Shown here piece by piece: positions 53,895 through 63,106 of a stretch of 64,000 bases of DNA. Origin of the DNA: Anaerolineae bacterium (GTDB lineage: Bacteria; Chloroflexota; Anaerolineae; Aggregatilineales; Ch27); the NCBI GenBank assembly GCA_013178165.1, contig JABLXG010000001.1, positions 267,605-331,604 of the forward strand, read 5' to 3'. The position numbers and the translations under genes were made by a program. Position 1 is the stretch's first letter, and each line of letters opens with the position of its first letter. Under the pieces are notes generated by a model. The model saw only the letters and a list, made by a program, of their open reading frames with translations, was not told where the DNA came from and did no database searches.

Positions 53895-54296
53895 TCAACG
53901 ACGGAGCAGCGCGTTCACCTTGGCCACCAGTACTTCCGGATCGATCGGCTTATCGATGAACTCCTCCACCGGTAGATAATCTTCCTCTGGTCCAAAGCGC
54001 AGCGGTGTGGTGGAGTGAATGGAAGTCAGCATGATAATCGGGATGGTGCTGTATTCTTTGTATTCCGACTTGGGGTCGCGGCTGCGTAATGTCAGCGCCG
54101 TCTGGAAACCGGCGGTAGTCGATTCCATCATCACATCAAGCACGATCAGATCCGGTTTTTCAGCTTTGATCTTGGCCAGGCCCTCGGCACTGCTGCGGGC
54201 TTCCAGCACCTCGTAGCCGGCCTTTTCCAGCACCAGGCGGGTAGCCAGCGCGATGTCCGGATCGTCGTCAATGACCAGGATTTTTGCTTTAGGCAT
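53895..54296 (-). CDS. single-domain response regulator
   Basis: 133 residues, a receiver only: KILVIDDDPDIALATRLVLEKAGY, phospho-acceptor in DLIVLDVMMESTTAGFQ, switch Thr in IIMLTSIHSTT, and FIDKPIDPEVL. There is an insertion around SRDPKSEYKEYSTI between strand/helix elements, as seen in several receivers close to hydrogenase and oxidoreductase operons. With no output domain it would act on other proteins. It is 14 nt past the maturation protease gene and 37 nt before the kinase gene. Confidence 0.92.
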   Translation of the reverse strand: MPKAKILVIDDDPDIALATRLVLEKAGYEVLEARSSAEGLAKIKAEKPDLIVLDVMMESTTAGFQTALTLRSRDPKSEYKEYSTIPIIMLTSIHSTTPLRFGPEEDYLPVEEFIDKPIDPEVLVAKVNALLRR

Positions 54297-54310
54297 CGTC
54301 CCCTCAATTC

Positions 54311-54817
54311 TTAACTGGTGGACTTAAGCTCGTCCAGGATAGCCGCGCACAGCGCCGGGATGGCAGCCCTGACCGGCTCGCTCAGCCCGACTGTCCAATC
54401 AAGGTTCAGGGGCTGGACGCCGTAGATGGTGATCGCGGCGGGCAGGACATCCAGCGCTTCTCCCAGGGCCAGGGCTTCGGCCAGCCCGGCGTAATGGACC
54501 GCTACACGCGCATGCAGGTCATTTGCTGTCAGTGTAGCATCTTTTAAAGTAAAGCGAACCCACTCCCCCGGCGCACGGCCCATTTCCGCCGCATCGACGA
54601 TGATCGCCCGTCCATAGCCCTGCAGCAGCAGGACGGTCTCCAGGCCGGGCGTGCCGCCATCCTGCACGGTCACGTCGGGTGGCAGACTCTCCGCCGCCAG
54701 GCGCTCAACAACCGCCTGCCCCACGCCATCATCGCCACGCAGCGGGTTGCCCAGCGCCAGGACGAGCGTGCGTCCCGGCGCCGGGGAAGGGTCGTGATGA
54801 TCAGACAAACTGCACAT
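54311..54817 (-). CDS. [NiFe] hydrogenase maturation protease
   Basis: 168 residues of the HyaD/HybD/HycI family: TLVLALGNPLRGDDGVGQAVVERLA with the nickel-sensing Asp, DGGTPGLETVLLLQGYGRAIIVDAAEMG, and ITIYGVQPLNLDWTVGLSEPVRAAIP. It cleaves the C-terminal peptide of the large subunit after nickel insertion. The gene overlaps the end of the large-subunit gene by 17 nt, fitting a dedicated protease for this enzyme. Confidence 0.92.
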   Translation of the reverse strand: MCSLSDHHDPSPAPGRTLVLALGNPLRGDDGVGQAVVERLAAESLPPDVTVQDGGTPGLETVLLLQGYGRAIIVDAAEMGRAPGEWVRFTLKDATLTANDLHARVAVHYAGLAEALALGEALDVLPAAITIYGVQPLNLDWTVGLSEPVRAAIPALCAAILDELKSTS

Positions 54818-56093
54818 TCAGCAGGTGAGTCGAGCAGGAAATGCACGGGTCGTAAGCGCGCACCAGCATCTCCAGGGCCCGGGTGATCTGTTCCTGGGTA
54901 CGGTCCAGGATTTCCGGCACCAGTTTGCGCATGTCGGCCTCGATGTTGGCCAGGTTCTGGCCGGTCGGGATGATACAGTTGGCGCCGATCACCTTGCCAT
55001 CTTCGATTACGTAGTTGTGGAAGAGCGTTCCGCGCGGCACGTCGCATGCGCCGACGCCCTCGCCGGACAGGCGGGTGGGCGGGGCTGGTTCTTCCCAGAC
55101 AACGCCGCGGGCCAGTAGCTGGTCGATCAGGCGGATGGCGTCTTCCACACAGTGGACGATCTCCACTACCTGGGCAACGGTGTTCATGTACGGGTTGGTG
55201 TTCTTGGGCTTGAGGCCCAGCGTAGCAGCGGCGGCTTTGGCGCGGGGATGGAGCTGGTCGTAGTTCACGTTGAAGCGAGCCAGCGCCCCGACCATATACG
55301 ACTCGCGCTGGTTGGCTGTGTGCTTGGCGCTGGAATGAGGCACGATGGTTTCGTTGGTCACCCGGCGGTAATCCTCGGTCGGCCAGGTGCCGCCATCCGT
55401 GCTGGCGATCACGCCGTCGATGAAGCAGTATTCGTCCGGCTTGTGCAGGGCGATGTATTCCGTATCGCGGGAGAAGTCCGGTATTGGCAGCGTGCTGAAG
55501 AGTTCAACGGTGGTGTCCACATCGGCGCGCATGGCAACCAGCCGTTCGCGCAGAGCGGCCAATTCCTCGCTGGTTGGGAAGTGGGTGAAGCCGCCAACCG
55601 TCATGGCGATGGGATGCGTGTGGCGTCCGCTAATCGCCTTGCACAGGTCGCCGGCCAGCTTCTTCATCCGCAGGGCGCGCAGGACGACTTCCGGGGCGCT
55701 CTTGGCCAGCGGGATGACGCTGCCGACGCCCAGAAAGTCCGGCGCGACAAGCATATAGGCGTGCAGGATGTGGCTATCCAGGATTTCACCGTGAAAATTC
55801 AGCTTACGCAGCAGGACAGTCTGCTCGCTGGGCTGGACGCCGAGCGCCTTTTCCGTAGCGCGCAGGGAGGCTGTGGCATGGCCGACGGCGCAGATGCCGC
55901 AGATGCGCGAGGTAATGTGTGAGGAATCGCTGTAGGGCCGCCCGCGCAGCATAGCCTCAAAGAAGCGTGGCGTTTCGACGATCTGCAGCTCGCACTGCTT
56001 CAATTCGCCATTCTGAACATCGACAACGATGTTCCCGTGGCCCTCCACACGGGTGAGGTGATGGACATCTACCTTCAGGGATTTGGTGGTCAT
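54801..56093 (-). CDS. group 3b [NiFe] hydrogenase large (alpha) subunit
   Basis: 430 residues. The N-terminal L1 motif is SRICGICAVGH and the C-terminal L2 motif is DPCISCSTH, followed by a short peptide LLNVQFV that the protease would remove. All four nickel ligands are Cys. RVEGHGN near the start is also typical. Together with the beta, gamma and delta genes upstream this is the cytosolic NAD(P)-linked, sulfhydrogenase-type enzyme (HydA/HyhL). It interconverts H2 and protons with NAD(P). Confidence 0.95.
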   Translation of the reverse strand: MTTKSLKVDVHHLTRVEGHGNIVVDVQNGELKQCELQIVETPRFFEAMLRGRPYSDSSHITSRICGICAVGHATASLRATEKALGVQPSEQTVLLRKLNFHGEILDSHILHAYMLVAPDFLGVGSVIPLAKSAPEVVLRALRMKKLAGDLCKAISGRHTHPIAMTVGGFTHFPTSEELAALRERLVAMRADVDTTVELFSTLPIPDFSRDTEYIALHKPDEYCFIDGVIASTDGGTWPTEDYRRVTNETIVPHSSAKHTANQRESYMVGALARFNVNYDQLHPRAKAAAATLGLKPKNTNPYMNTVAQVVEIVHCVEDAIRLIDQLLARGVVWEEPAPPTRLSGEGVGACDVPRGTLFHNYVIEDGKVIGANCIIPTGQNLANIEADMRKLVPEILDRTQEQITRALEMLVRAYDPCISCSTHLLNVQFV

Positions 56094-56096
56094 GGG

Positions 56097-56852
56097 TTAG
56101 CCTGCCTCTTCCAATGCCATGATCTGGTTGGTCAGGAACATGGAGAGCTTCGCGTCGATAGCCTCGTCGGTCAGGCCATGCTCGTGCATGACCTGGCGCA
56201 TGGCCTCGATGTTGGGGTTGGCGATCAGGCCGCGGCAACCCTCGCAACCGTCACCGTAGGTCGGGCAGATGGCGTCGCAACCGGCCAGCGTGATCGGCCC
56301 CAGGCAGACCTTGCCCCGCGTATAGACGCAGATGTTTTCCTTGAGCTTGCACTCCATGCACAGCGGCTGATCGGGGATGAAGGGCATCCGACCCTGCAGC
56401 AGGTGCGTCACCGCCTTGATGAATTCCCGCCGATCGATGGGGCAGCCGGGGATGACGGCGTCAACCTTGATCACGTCCTTGATCGGGCGCGGTTCATAAG
56501 TCTCGAACCATTCGGCCCGATCGCCATAGACGTATTCGCGGACTTCCTGCAGGGGCATGCGGTTGCGGATGGCGTTGACGCCACCCAGATGTGCGCACGC
56601 GCCCAGGGCTACGACGATGGCCGCCTGCTGCCGGATGGCCTGCAGCTTCGGCTCATCGCTGGGCCGTGAGCAGGAGCCTTCGATGAAGGCGATGGCGTAG
56701 TCCTCGCCCTTCTCGCTCATGGCTTCCCGGAACTGGACGATCTCCACCGTGTCCAGCAATTCCGGATGATCCTGCAGCGAGTCAACCACGGTGAGCTGGC
56801 AACCCTCGCAACTGGTGAATTCAAAAAAGGCAACTTTGGGTTTGGCAGACAT
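56097..56852 (-). CDS. group 3b [NiFe] hydrogenase small (delta) subunit
   Basis: 251 residues. Proximal cluster ligands: FFEFTSCEGCQLTV, ALGACAHLGGV and DAVIPGCPIDRREF. Further Cys occur in CMECKLKENICVYTRGKVCLGPITLAGCDAICPTYGDGCEGCRG for two more clusters. No Tat signal peptide, so it is cytosolic. ATG 56852 shares one nucleotide with the stop of the gamma gene (TGATG). It relays electrons between the Ni-Fe site and the gamma/beta subunits. Confidence 0.94.
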   Translation of the reverse strand: MSAKPKVAFFEFTSCEGCQLTVVDSLQDHPELLDTVEIVQFREAMSEKGEDYAIAFIEGSCSRPSDEPKLQAIRQQAAIVVALGACAHLGGVNAIRNRMPLQEVREYVYGDRAEWFETYEPRPIKDVIKVDAVIPGCPIDRREFIKAVTHLLQGRMPFIPDQPLCMECKLKENICVYTRGKVCLGPITLAGCDAICPTYGDGCEGCRGLIANPNIEAMRQVMHEHGLTDEAIDAKLSMFLTNQIMALEEAG

Positions 56853-57703
56853 CAGAGCGCCTCCTCCAGGTGCTTGATTTCGGCATACGAGAAGGAAGGG
56901 CCGTCCTGGCAGGTGTAGATGTGATGCATCTGGCAGTGGCCGCACTTGCCCACACCGCACTTCATGTGGCGCTCAAAGCTGAACCAGATGTTGCCTTCGG
57001 CGATGCCCTTGCCCAGCAGTTCCATCAGGACAAAGCGATACATGACCGGCGGGCCAACGACAACGGCCACCATGTTGCGCGGATGGATCTGGACCTTGGG
57101 GAAGAGGGTGGTCACTACGCCGACATTGCCCGTCCAGCTCTCGTCGGCCCGGTCAACCGTCATGTGGAACTCGATATCAGTCCGTTGTTGCCACTGCGCA
57201 ATCTCATCGCGGAACAGGATTTCGGATGGGGAGCGGGTGCCGTAGAGGATGATCACCCGGCCGTACTTGCCGCGCTCGTCAAGCACCTCGTTGATCAGGG
57301 AGCGCAGCGGGGCCAGCCCCAGGCCGCCCGGCACAAAGAGGATATCCTTGCCGCGGAAGCGCTCCACCGGGAAGCCGCGCCCGAAGGGGCCGCGCAGCCC
57401 CAGCATGGCCCCCGGCTTGAGGGCATGCATGGCGTTGGTCACGCTACCCACACGACGCACACACACCTCAAAGCTGCCGTTGCTGCGGCTGGGCGAGGAT
57501 GAGATGCTGATCGGCGCTTCGCCAACGCCCAGCACGGAGATCTGCACGAACTGGCCGGGGCGGTGATTGAGGGAAAACCCGCTGGGCAGTTCGATGGTGA
57601 AAAGCTTCTCCAGCGCCGTCAGGTCTTTTACAGCGGTGATCCGCGCTGGCGTGGGCATGTAGATCGATGAGTGTTTGAGGGTTTCTTTGAGCAGGGTGGT
57701 CAT
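56852..57703 (-). CDS. group 3b hydrogenase gamma subunit, FAD/NAD(P)-binding
   Basis: 283 residues of the ferredoxin-NADP reductase superfamily: the FAD-domain phrase RPGQFVQISVLGVGEAPISISSSP, the GPFGRGFPVERFRGKDILFVPGGLGLAPLRSLI nucleotide site, and a terminal [2Fe-2S] set CGVGKCGHCQMHHIYTCQDGP. Homologous to HydG/HyhG of Pyrococcus sulfhydrogenases and to PyrK-type subunits. It exchanges electrons with NAD(P)H. The start overlaps the beta-gene stop by 4 nt. Confidence 0.93.
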   Translation of the reverse strand: MTTLLKETLKHSSIYMPTPARITAVKDLTALEKLFTIELPSGFSLNHRPGQFVQISVLGVGEAPISISSSPSRSNGSFEVCVRRVGSVTNAMHALKPGAMLGLRGPFGRGFPVERFRGKDILFVPGGLGLAPLRSLINEVLDERGKYGRVIILYGTRSPSEILFRDEIAQWQQRTDIEFHMTVDRADESWTGNVGVVTTLFPKVQIHPRNMVAVVVGPPVMYRFVLMELLGKGIAEGNIWFSFERHMKCGVGKCGHCQMHHIYTCQDGPSFSYAEIKHLEEAL

Positions 57704-58761
57704 GCTTGCTTGGCCTCCTCCAGAATTTCACCCTTCTTGTGGCGGCGGTACAGTTCATTAAAGGTATCAACAGGGGTAATGTGCACCAGGCAGGCCGCTG
57801 CACAGCGCCCGCAGCCCACGCAGCCGATCAGGCCGTAGGCTTCCAGGTGGTACTTGCCCTTGCGCATAAAGCGGTGACGGTTGCGCAGGGCGCGCGTGGA
57901 GCGGAAGTTATGGCCGCCGGCCACCGTGGCGAAACGATCGATCTGGCAGGAGTCCCAGGTGCGGGTGCGTTGCCCTTTGGTCAGGCTCAGGTCAACCTCA
58001 TCACGCACGTCGAAGCAGTAGCAGGTCGGGCAGACCTTGGTGCACTGCCCGCAGCCCAGGCAGATGTCCCCCAGTTCGTTCCAGAGTGAACTGTTGTTGC
58101 TCAGGGCCAGCAGGTCAGGCAGCTCGGTCACGTCGAAATTGAGCCGGTAGGAGAAGCGCGGCCATTTTTCGGCCATGACCTTGTTGATGCGCTGGTAGTC
58201 TTCGCTGGTGGGGTCCCAGATGGCGGTGAAGCCCTGCAGCAGCGCCTCGCCCTTTTCCGAGCCGACATCGACGCCGTAGCTGTCGCCCAGGTCGGTCAGG
58301 TGCAGGTCGTAGTCTTCCGGCACGGTGAGCGTCCCCATGCTCTTGCAGAAGGACTGTTCCATGCACGGGCTGAGGCATTCGATGCTGACCAGGGTGGTAT
58401 GCTGCCGGTGAGCCTGGTAGTGCTGATCGGTGTAGCCAGTGGCGTGCACCTTGTCCAGCAGCCGGATGGCGTGCATGTCGCAGGTATGTACGCCCAGGAT
58501 CACTGTTGGCTCCCATTCGATATTCGCCTTCATCTGCATGCTCTGCGCATCGAAGGTGAAGAGCGTCTCGCGCTGGGGCAGCAGGTACTTCTTGGGCGGC
58601 AGGACGCTGGTCGGGTAATCGAGGACCAGCTCGTCCGGGCTGGCGATCTCGGCGAATACATACTGGCCCTGGCGGGCGGTGGGGCCGACAACCCGGTAAC
58701 GGTTCTTCAGCCAGGTGACCCAGTCCGGGAGGGCGGCTTTGGGCATGATTTTGAAGCTCAT
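57700..58761 (-). CDS. group 3b hydrogenase beta subunit, 4Fe-4S
   Basis: 353 residues. ATG 58761 has GGAG about 11 nt upstream and starts MSFKIMPKAALPDWVTWL. Two ferredoxin-type clusters are bound by ICLGCGQCTKVCPTCYC and GCVGCGRCAAACLVHITP, and an earlier domain has ILGVHTCDMHAIRLLD and SIECLSPCMEQSFCKSMG. The same arrangement is found in HydB and in anaerobic sulfite reductase subunit A. It heads the operon beta-gamma-delta-alpha, the order known from Pyrococcus hydBGDA. A CRP/FNR-type site lies 107 nt upstream. Confidence 0.94.
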   Translation of the reverse strand: MSFKIMPKAALPDWVTWLKNRYRVVGPTARQGQYVFAEIASPDELVLDYPTSVLPPKKYLLPQRETLFTFDAQSMQMKANIEWEPTVILGVHTCDMHAIRLLDKVHATGYTDQHYQAHRQHTTLVSIECLSPCMEQSFCKSMGTLTVPEDYDLHLTDLGDSYGVDVGSEKGEALLQGFTAIWDPTSEDYQRINKVMAEKWPRFSYRLNFDVTELPDLLALSNNSSLWNELGDICLGCGQCTKVCPTCYCFDVRDEVDLSLTKGQRTRTWDSCQIDRFATVAGGHNFRSTRALRNRHRFMRKGKYHLEAYGLIGCVGCGRCAAACLVHITPVDTFNELYRRHKKGEILEEAKQA

Positions 58762-59293
58762 GATCGTCTTACTCCGTTTTTGGGGCAGTGTCCGGCGGGG
58801 CGTTGAAGCGGCGATGTTCCGGCTGCGCGGATGGTAGGGCTGGAATCGACACTGTATGATTGTGAAAGGCTTCACATCGGCTCAAGGGTAATCGATCTGC
58901 TGATGGCCGGTAACTAATGCTTATCACAAAAAAAGCAGGCGTTAGTCCTGATCAGGCGTTTTGTCCGCCAGGAAGGGAGCATCGTCATCCCCGGCCCGGG
59001 GGCAGGCGTGGCGGAATGGTTTGAGTTTCATAACATCCACCACTTTTTTACCCTTTTTTACCACCCAGCAGGCAAATTGCTGGTAAAACAATCAATAGGA
59101 CTATTAGGCTATTTTTCCGGGCTGTGTTAACGACCCAGGAGACAAAGGGGGAGCCGGCTATACCTGACCTGCCATCAGCCGCTCGGAGAGTGTTTACTGT
59201 AGTGGATGTACCCCGAGCGCGGAAAGTTTGTTGAGGCGCGGGCCTATCTTCGCTTATCCTGCTGCGCCGCTTATTTTATCCGTGAGGAGAAAG
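58762..59293. other. 532-nt divergent region between hydrogenase and nuclease genes
   Basis: No gene is supported in this AT-richer region. It holds the CRP/FNR-type palindrome at 58861, A/T runs near 58928 and 59045-59062, a small stem CCAGCA/TGCTGG (59064-59082), and the strong ribosome site GAGGAGAAAG before 59294. Promoters for both directions must lie here but no clear -35/-10 pair stands out. Confidence 0.5.
58861..58876. promoter_or_regulatory. CRP/FNR-type palindrome upstream of the hydrogenase operon
   Basis: TGTGAAAGGCTTCACA, a perfect palindrome with 6-nt arms matching TGTGA-N6-TCACA. Its centre is 107 nt upstream of the first hydrogenase gene, nearly the same distance as the site before the DASS transporter gene. 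Confidence 0.66.
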
Positions 59294-62200
59294 ATGCTCC
59301 GACCATTTGTGACTGATCGAAAAACGCTTTTCATTGCTGCTGTACTGATGCTGGTGCTTCTTGCCTTACCCGTGGTGGCTGCAATACCTGCCCGCGCCAT
59401 TGGTGGCGATCCGGTCATCAACGAGTTTGTCGCCAACCACACTGGCACTGATACCAGCGAATATGTGGAAATCTTCGGCGCCCCGAACACCTACTATAGC
59501 ACCCTGACACTGCTTCAGATCGAGGGTGACGGCACTGGCGCTGGCACTGTTGATAGCGCCTTTCCGCTGGGCCTGACCGGCCCGACTGGCTTCTGGACGA
59601 CCGGCTTCCTGAACAACCTCATTGAGAATGGCACGCTCACCCTGCTGCTGGTGGAAGGCTTCAGTGGCATTGTTGGCCAGGACCTGGACACCGACAACAA
59701 CGGTGGGCTGGACGTTACACCCTGGACGCGCATCGTTGACGGCGTGGCTGTTAGCGATGGCGGGGTGGGCGACGCGACGTACACCGGGACGGTGCTGGCG
59801 CCCGGCTTTGGCGGATCGGCATTCACGCCTGGCGGCGCATCGCGTATCCCCAATGGCGCAGACACCGACACCGTCGCCGACTGGATGCCCAACGACTTTG
59901 ATGGCGCGGGGCTACCCGGTTTCACCGGCACACCGGCTGTCGGCGAAGCGTACAACACGCCCGGAGGCGTCAACCGGTTGTTTGGCACTGCCCGCCCGCC
60001 GCTGATCAATGAGTTCGTCGCCAATCACACCGGCGCCGACAACCACGAGTACATCGAGATCGCCGGCGACCCGAACACCGATTACAGCGCCTACGCTGTG
60101 GTCCAAATTGAGGGCGAGACGGAGGTCGGCGGCACGCCGGGCGTCATCGACAGTGCCCACCCGCTGGGCACAACCGATCCGCTTGGCCTGTGGTTTACCG
60201 GCTTCCTGACGGAGACGCTGGAAAACGGCACGATGAGCCTGTTACTGGTAGAAGGTTTCGTTGGCACCGTTGGCCAGGACCTGGACCCTGACAACGACGG
60301 CTTCTTGAACTTCATGCCTTGGGCGCGTGTCGTTGACAGCGTTGCTGTCTCTGACGGCGGTCCAGCCGACCGCACCTATGCGGAGACTGTCCTGGCCCCC
60401 GGCTTTGACGGCGTGAGCTTTACACCGGGCGGCGCGTCGCGGATTCCCAACGCAGCGGATACGAACAGCCCCGCCGACTGGCTGCGCAACGACTTTGACC
60501 TGGCGGGCATCTCTGGCTTCACCGGGACGCCCCTCTTCGGCGAGGCGCTCAATACGCCGGCGCAGGTCAATGCAGCCGTGCCGGAGCCACCCAAGTTTGT
60601 CTGCGGCGACCCGGCTACGCCGATTCATGACGTGCAGGGCAGCGGGGCGGCCAGTCCGCTGGCCGGGTCGCCTGACCCGGTGGTGATCGAGGGGGTGGTC
60701 GTCGGCGACTTCCAGGGCACAGCTGCGCTGCGTGGCTTTTACCTGCAGGAAGAACCCGCCGACGCTGACGCCAATCCTGCCACCTCAGAAGGTATCTTCG
60801 TTTTTGACAGTACGTTCGGTGTGAACGTGGCTGTCGGGGATGTGGTGCGCGTCGAGGGCAAGGTCACGGAGTATTACGGCCTGACCCAGCTCGGCAGCAT
60901 CACCAAGCTGCTCGTTTGCGGGACTGACACGGTGGCTCCCACCACCGTTACCCTGCCGATCGCCAGCCTGGCCCTGTGGGAGCAGTATGAAGGCATGTTG
61001 ATCACCGTGCCGGGGCCACTGACGGTCAGCGGCAACTACACGCTAGGCCGCTATGGCGAGGTCGATCTCTCGGTCGGTGGCCGGCTGTACACGCCGACCA
61101 ACGTGGTCATGCCTGGCGCGGCGGCGGTTGCGCTGCAGGATCTTAACAACCGCAGCCGCATCCAGATCGATGACGGTCGCACAGCCCAGAATCCACTGCC
61201 ACTGCCGCCCTATTTCATGGCTGACAATACGCTGCGCGTGGGCGATACCACTTCTGGTGTGACCGGCGTCCTGAGCTACAGCTTCGATGCCTGGGAGATT
61301 CACCCGACGCAGCCGGTGGTCTTCACCCGCGTCAATGAGCGTCCCATCACGCCGATCCCCGTTGGCGGTGATGTACAGGTGGCCGCCTTTAACGTGCTCA
61401 ACTACTTCAACACGATCGACACCGGGGCCTGGATCTGTGGTCCAGCGGGCAACATGGAGTGCCGTGGCGCGGACAGCGCGTTCGAATTTACGCGACAGCG
61501 GGATAAGATCATCAGTGCGCTCACGACCCTTGACGCAGATGTGATCGGCCTGATGGAGATCGAGAATGACGGTTACGGGCCGGAGAGTGCAGTGGCCGAC
61601 CTGGTCAATGGCCTCAATGCTGCGACTGTCCCCGGCACATACGCCTATATCGATCCGGGGCGGCCTTACCTCGGCACGGACGCCATCGCGGTGGCTCTGA
61701 TCTATAAGCCAGCTGTCGTGACGCCCTATGGCAGCGCCGCCATCCTTGACTCGTCGGTTGACCCGCGCTTCATCGACACGCGCAACCGCCCGGCGCTGGC
61801 CCAGACGTTTGAGGAAATAGCGACCGGGGCGCGCTTCACCGTAGTGGTCAACCATCTCAAGTCGAAAGGTTCGGCCTGCGACGATCTGGGCGATCCGGAT
61901 ACCGGCGACGGGCAGGGCAACTGCAACATTGTCCGCACCAACGCTGCCGACGCTCTGGTTGACTGGCTGGCGAGTGATCCGACGGGCAGTCAGGACCCCG
62001 ACTTTCTGATTATCGGCGACCTGAACGCCTACGCGATGGAAGACCCGGTCCGGCTGCTTAAGGGTGCGGGCTATGTGGACCTGATCGAGGCGTTCGCCGG
62101 CCCGTATGCCTACTCCTACAACTTCCAGGCGCAGTCTGGCTACCTCGACCATGCCCTGGCGATCGCCAATCTGGCGCGGCAGGTGACCGGCGCCGGTCAC

Positions 62201-63007
62201 TGGCACATCAACGCTGATGAGCCGGTTGCGCTGGACTACAACAACTACAACCAGGCGGTGCTCTACAGGCCGGATCCGTACCGCTCCTCTGACCATGACC
62301 CGGTCTTGCTGGGTCTGGTGCTGGATTTTGAGGTGCCGTTCGATGTCAAGCCGGGCGCGGATGTCAGCCCGGTCAACCCGAAAGCGAAGGGTACGCTACC
62401 TGTGGCGCTGCTGAGTACACCGTACTTCGATGCAACACGGGTCGACCCGGCAACTGTCCGGGTGGCGGGCGCGCCGGTGGCGATGCGCGGCAATGGCTAC
62501 ATGATCCAGATCCGCGACGTGAACCATGACGGGCTGGATGACCTGTTCATGCACATCGAGATGTCGCTCATCAGTCTGCCGGATGGCGCGACGGAGATGC
62601 CGGTCGAGGCCATGTACGGCAACCGGCGTGTCTATGGTGCAGACGCCATCCGGCTGGTTCCGGCAGCGCAGGCAGCAGCGTGTGCGATGGACGAGACGAC
62701 CCTGGCGGTCTTGGGGCTGCGGGGCGGTCATGAGGTCTTCCTGTGGGGCAAGACGTATGCTGAGGTGCTGGCGGCGCCGGGTCGCGGCCAGCTGTGGTTC
62801 GATCTGGCGCGGGCGTATATCGGCGCGCAGGCGCATATCCTCAACGGCGCGCCGGTGCCCGGTGATGTGGACTCGTCGATGACACTGGCCTACAACCTGC
62901 TCAGTGCGACTGATCCCGATCGGGGCATGGGCCGGGCCAACCGCGTGCTGTATGCCCAGTTGACCGCCATCCTTAACAGCTATAGCGCCGGTCTCTGTGT
63001 ACCGTAA
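59294..63007 (+). CDS. secreted multidomain nuclease (lamin-tail domains plus endonuclease/exonuclease/phosphatase domain)
   Basis: 1237 residues. ATG 59294 has GAGGAGAAAG just upstream and opens a signal sequence (LFIAAVLMLVLLALPVVAAIPARA). Two lamin-tail-like domains, about 40-232 and 236-422, begin with near-identical PVINEFVANHTG and PLINEFVANHTG phrases. An OB-fold region (about 436-680; VVIEGVVVGDFQGTAALRGFYLQEE) precedes the nuclease (about 694-1012; VAAFNVLNYFN, LMEIENDGYG, VVNHLKSKGS, IIGDLNAYAMEDPV, SSDHDPVLLGL), as in ExeM/NucH-type extracellular nucleases. The remaining C-terminal region (about 1015-1237) contains Asp-rich DVNHDGLDDLF. It would degrade extracellular DNA or RNA for nutrients. 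A strong terminator follows. Confidence 0.9.
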   Translation: MLRPFVTDRKTLFIAAVLMLVLLALPVVAAIPARAIGGDPVINEFVANHTGTDTSEYVEIFGAPNTYYSTLTLLQIEGDGTGAGTVDSAFPLGLTGPTGFWTTGFLNNLIENGTLTLLLVEGFSGIVGQDLDTDNNGGLDVTPWTRIVDGVAVSDGGVGDATYTGTVLAPGFGGSAFTPGGASRIPNGADTDTVADWMPNDFDGAGLPGFTGTPAVGEAYNTPGGVNRLFGTARPPLINEFVANHTGADNHEYIEIAGDPNTDYSAYAVVQIEGETEVGGTPGVIDSAHPLGTTDPLGLWFTGFLTETLENGTMSLLLVEGFVGTVGQDLDPDNDGFLNFMPWARVVDSVAVSDGGPADRTYAETVLAPGFDGVSFTPGGASRIPNAADTNSPADWLRNDFDLAGISGFTGTPLFGEALNTPAQVNAAVPEPPKFVCGDPATPIHDVQGSGAASPLAGSPDPVVIEGVVVGDFQGTAALRGFYLQEEPADADANPATSEGIFVFDSTFGVNVAVGDVVRVEGKVTEYYGLTQLGSITKLLVCGTDTVAPTTVTLPIASLALWEQYEGMLITVPGPLTVSGNYTLGRYGEVDLSVGGRLYTPTNVVMPGAAAVALQDLNNRSRIQIDDGRTAQNPLPLPPYFMADNTLRVGDTTSGVTGVLSYSFDAWEIHPTQPVVFTRVNERPITPIPVGGDVQVAAFNVLNYFNTIDTGAWICGPAGNMECRGADSAFEFTRQRDKIISALTTLDADVIGLMEIENDGYGPESAVADLVNGLNAATVPGTYAYIDPGRPYLGTDAIAVALIYKPAVVTPYGSAAILDSSVDPRFIDTRNRPALAQTFEEIATGARFTVVVNHLKSKGSACDDLGDPDTGDGQGNCNIVRTNAADALVDWLASDPTGSQDPDFLIIGDLNAYAMEDPVRLLKGAGYVDLIEAFAGPYAYSYNFQAQSGYLDHALAIANLARQVTGAGHWHINADEPVALDYNNYNQAVLYRPDPYRSSDHDPVLLGLVLDFEVPFDVKPGADVSPVNPKAKGTLPVALLSTPYFDATRVDPATVRVAGAPVAMRGNGYMIQIRDVNHDGLDDLFMHIEMSLISLPDGATEMPVEAMYGNRRVYGADAIRLVPAAQAAACAMDETTLAVLGLRGGHEVFLWGKTYAEVLAAPGRGQLWFDLARAYIGAQAHILNGAPVPGDVDSSMTLAYNLLSATDPDRGMGRANRVLYAQLTAILNSYSAGLCVP

Positions 63008-63029
63008 CCACGTGGGTTAATAGCGTTTC

Positions 63030-63061
63030 GGGGCGGGGGCTGAACACCCCCGCCCCTTTTT
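63030..63061 (+). terminator. rho-independent terminator of the nuclease gene
   Basis: GGGGCGGGGG (63030-63039) and CCCCCGCCCC (63047-63056) form a 10-bp stem followed directly by TTTTT. It lies 23 nt after the stop. Confidence 0.92.
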
Positions 63062-63106
63062 GATGCTGTCTGATCGGTTGGGAAGCCTCGCTGCGCCGCA
63101 AACTGG

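Noticed and set aside
54801-56093. Possible selenocysteine in the [NiFe] hydrogenase large subunit
   Set aside because: The nickel-binding C-terminal motif DPCISC has ordinary Cys codons and the frame is uninterrupted.
61043-62296. 417-codon minus-strand open frame
   Set aside because: Antisense shadow of the nuclease gene.
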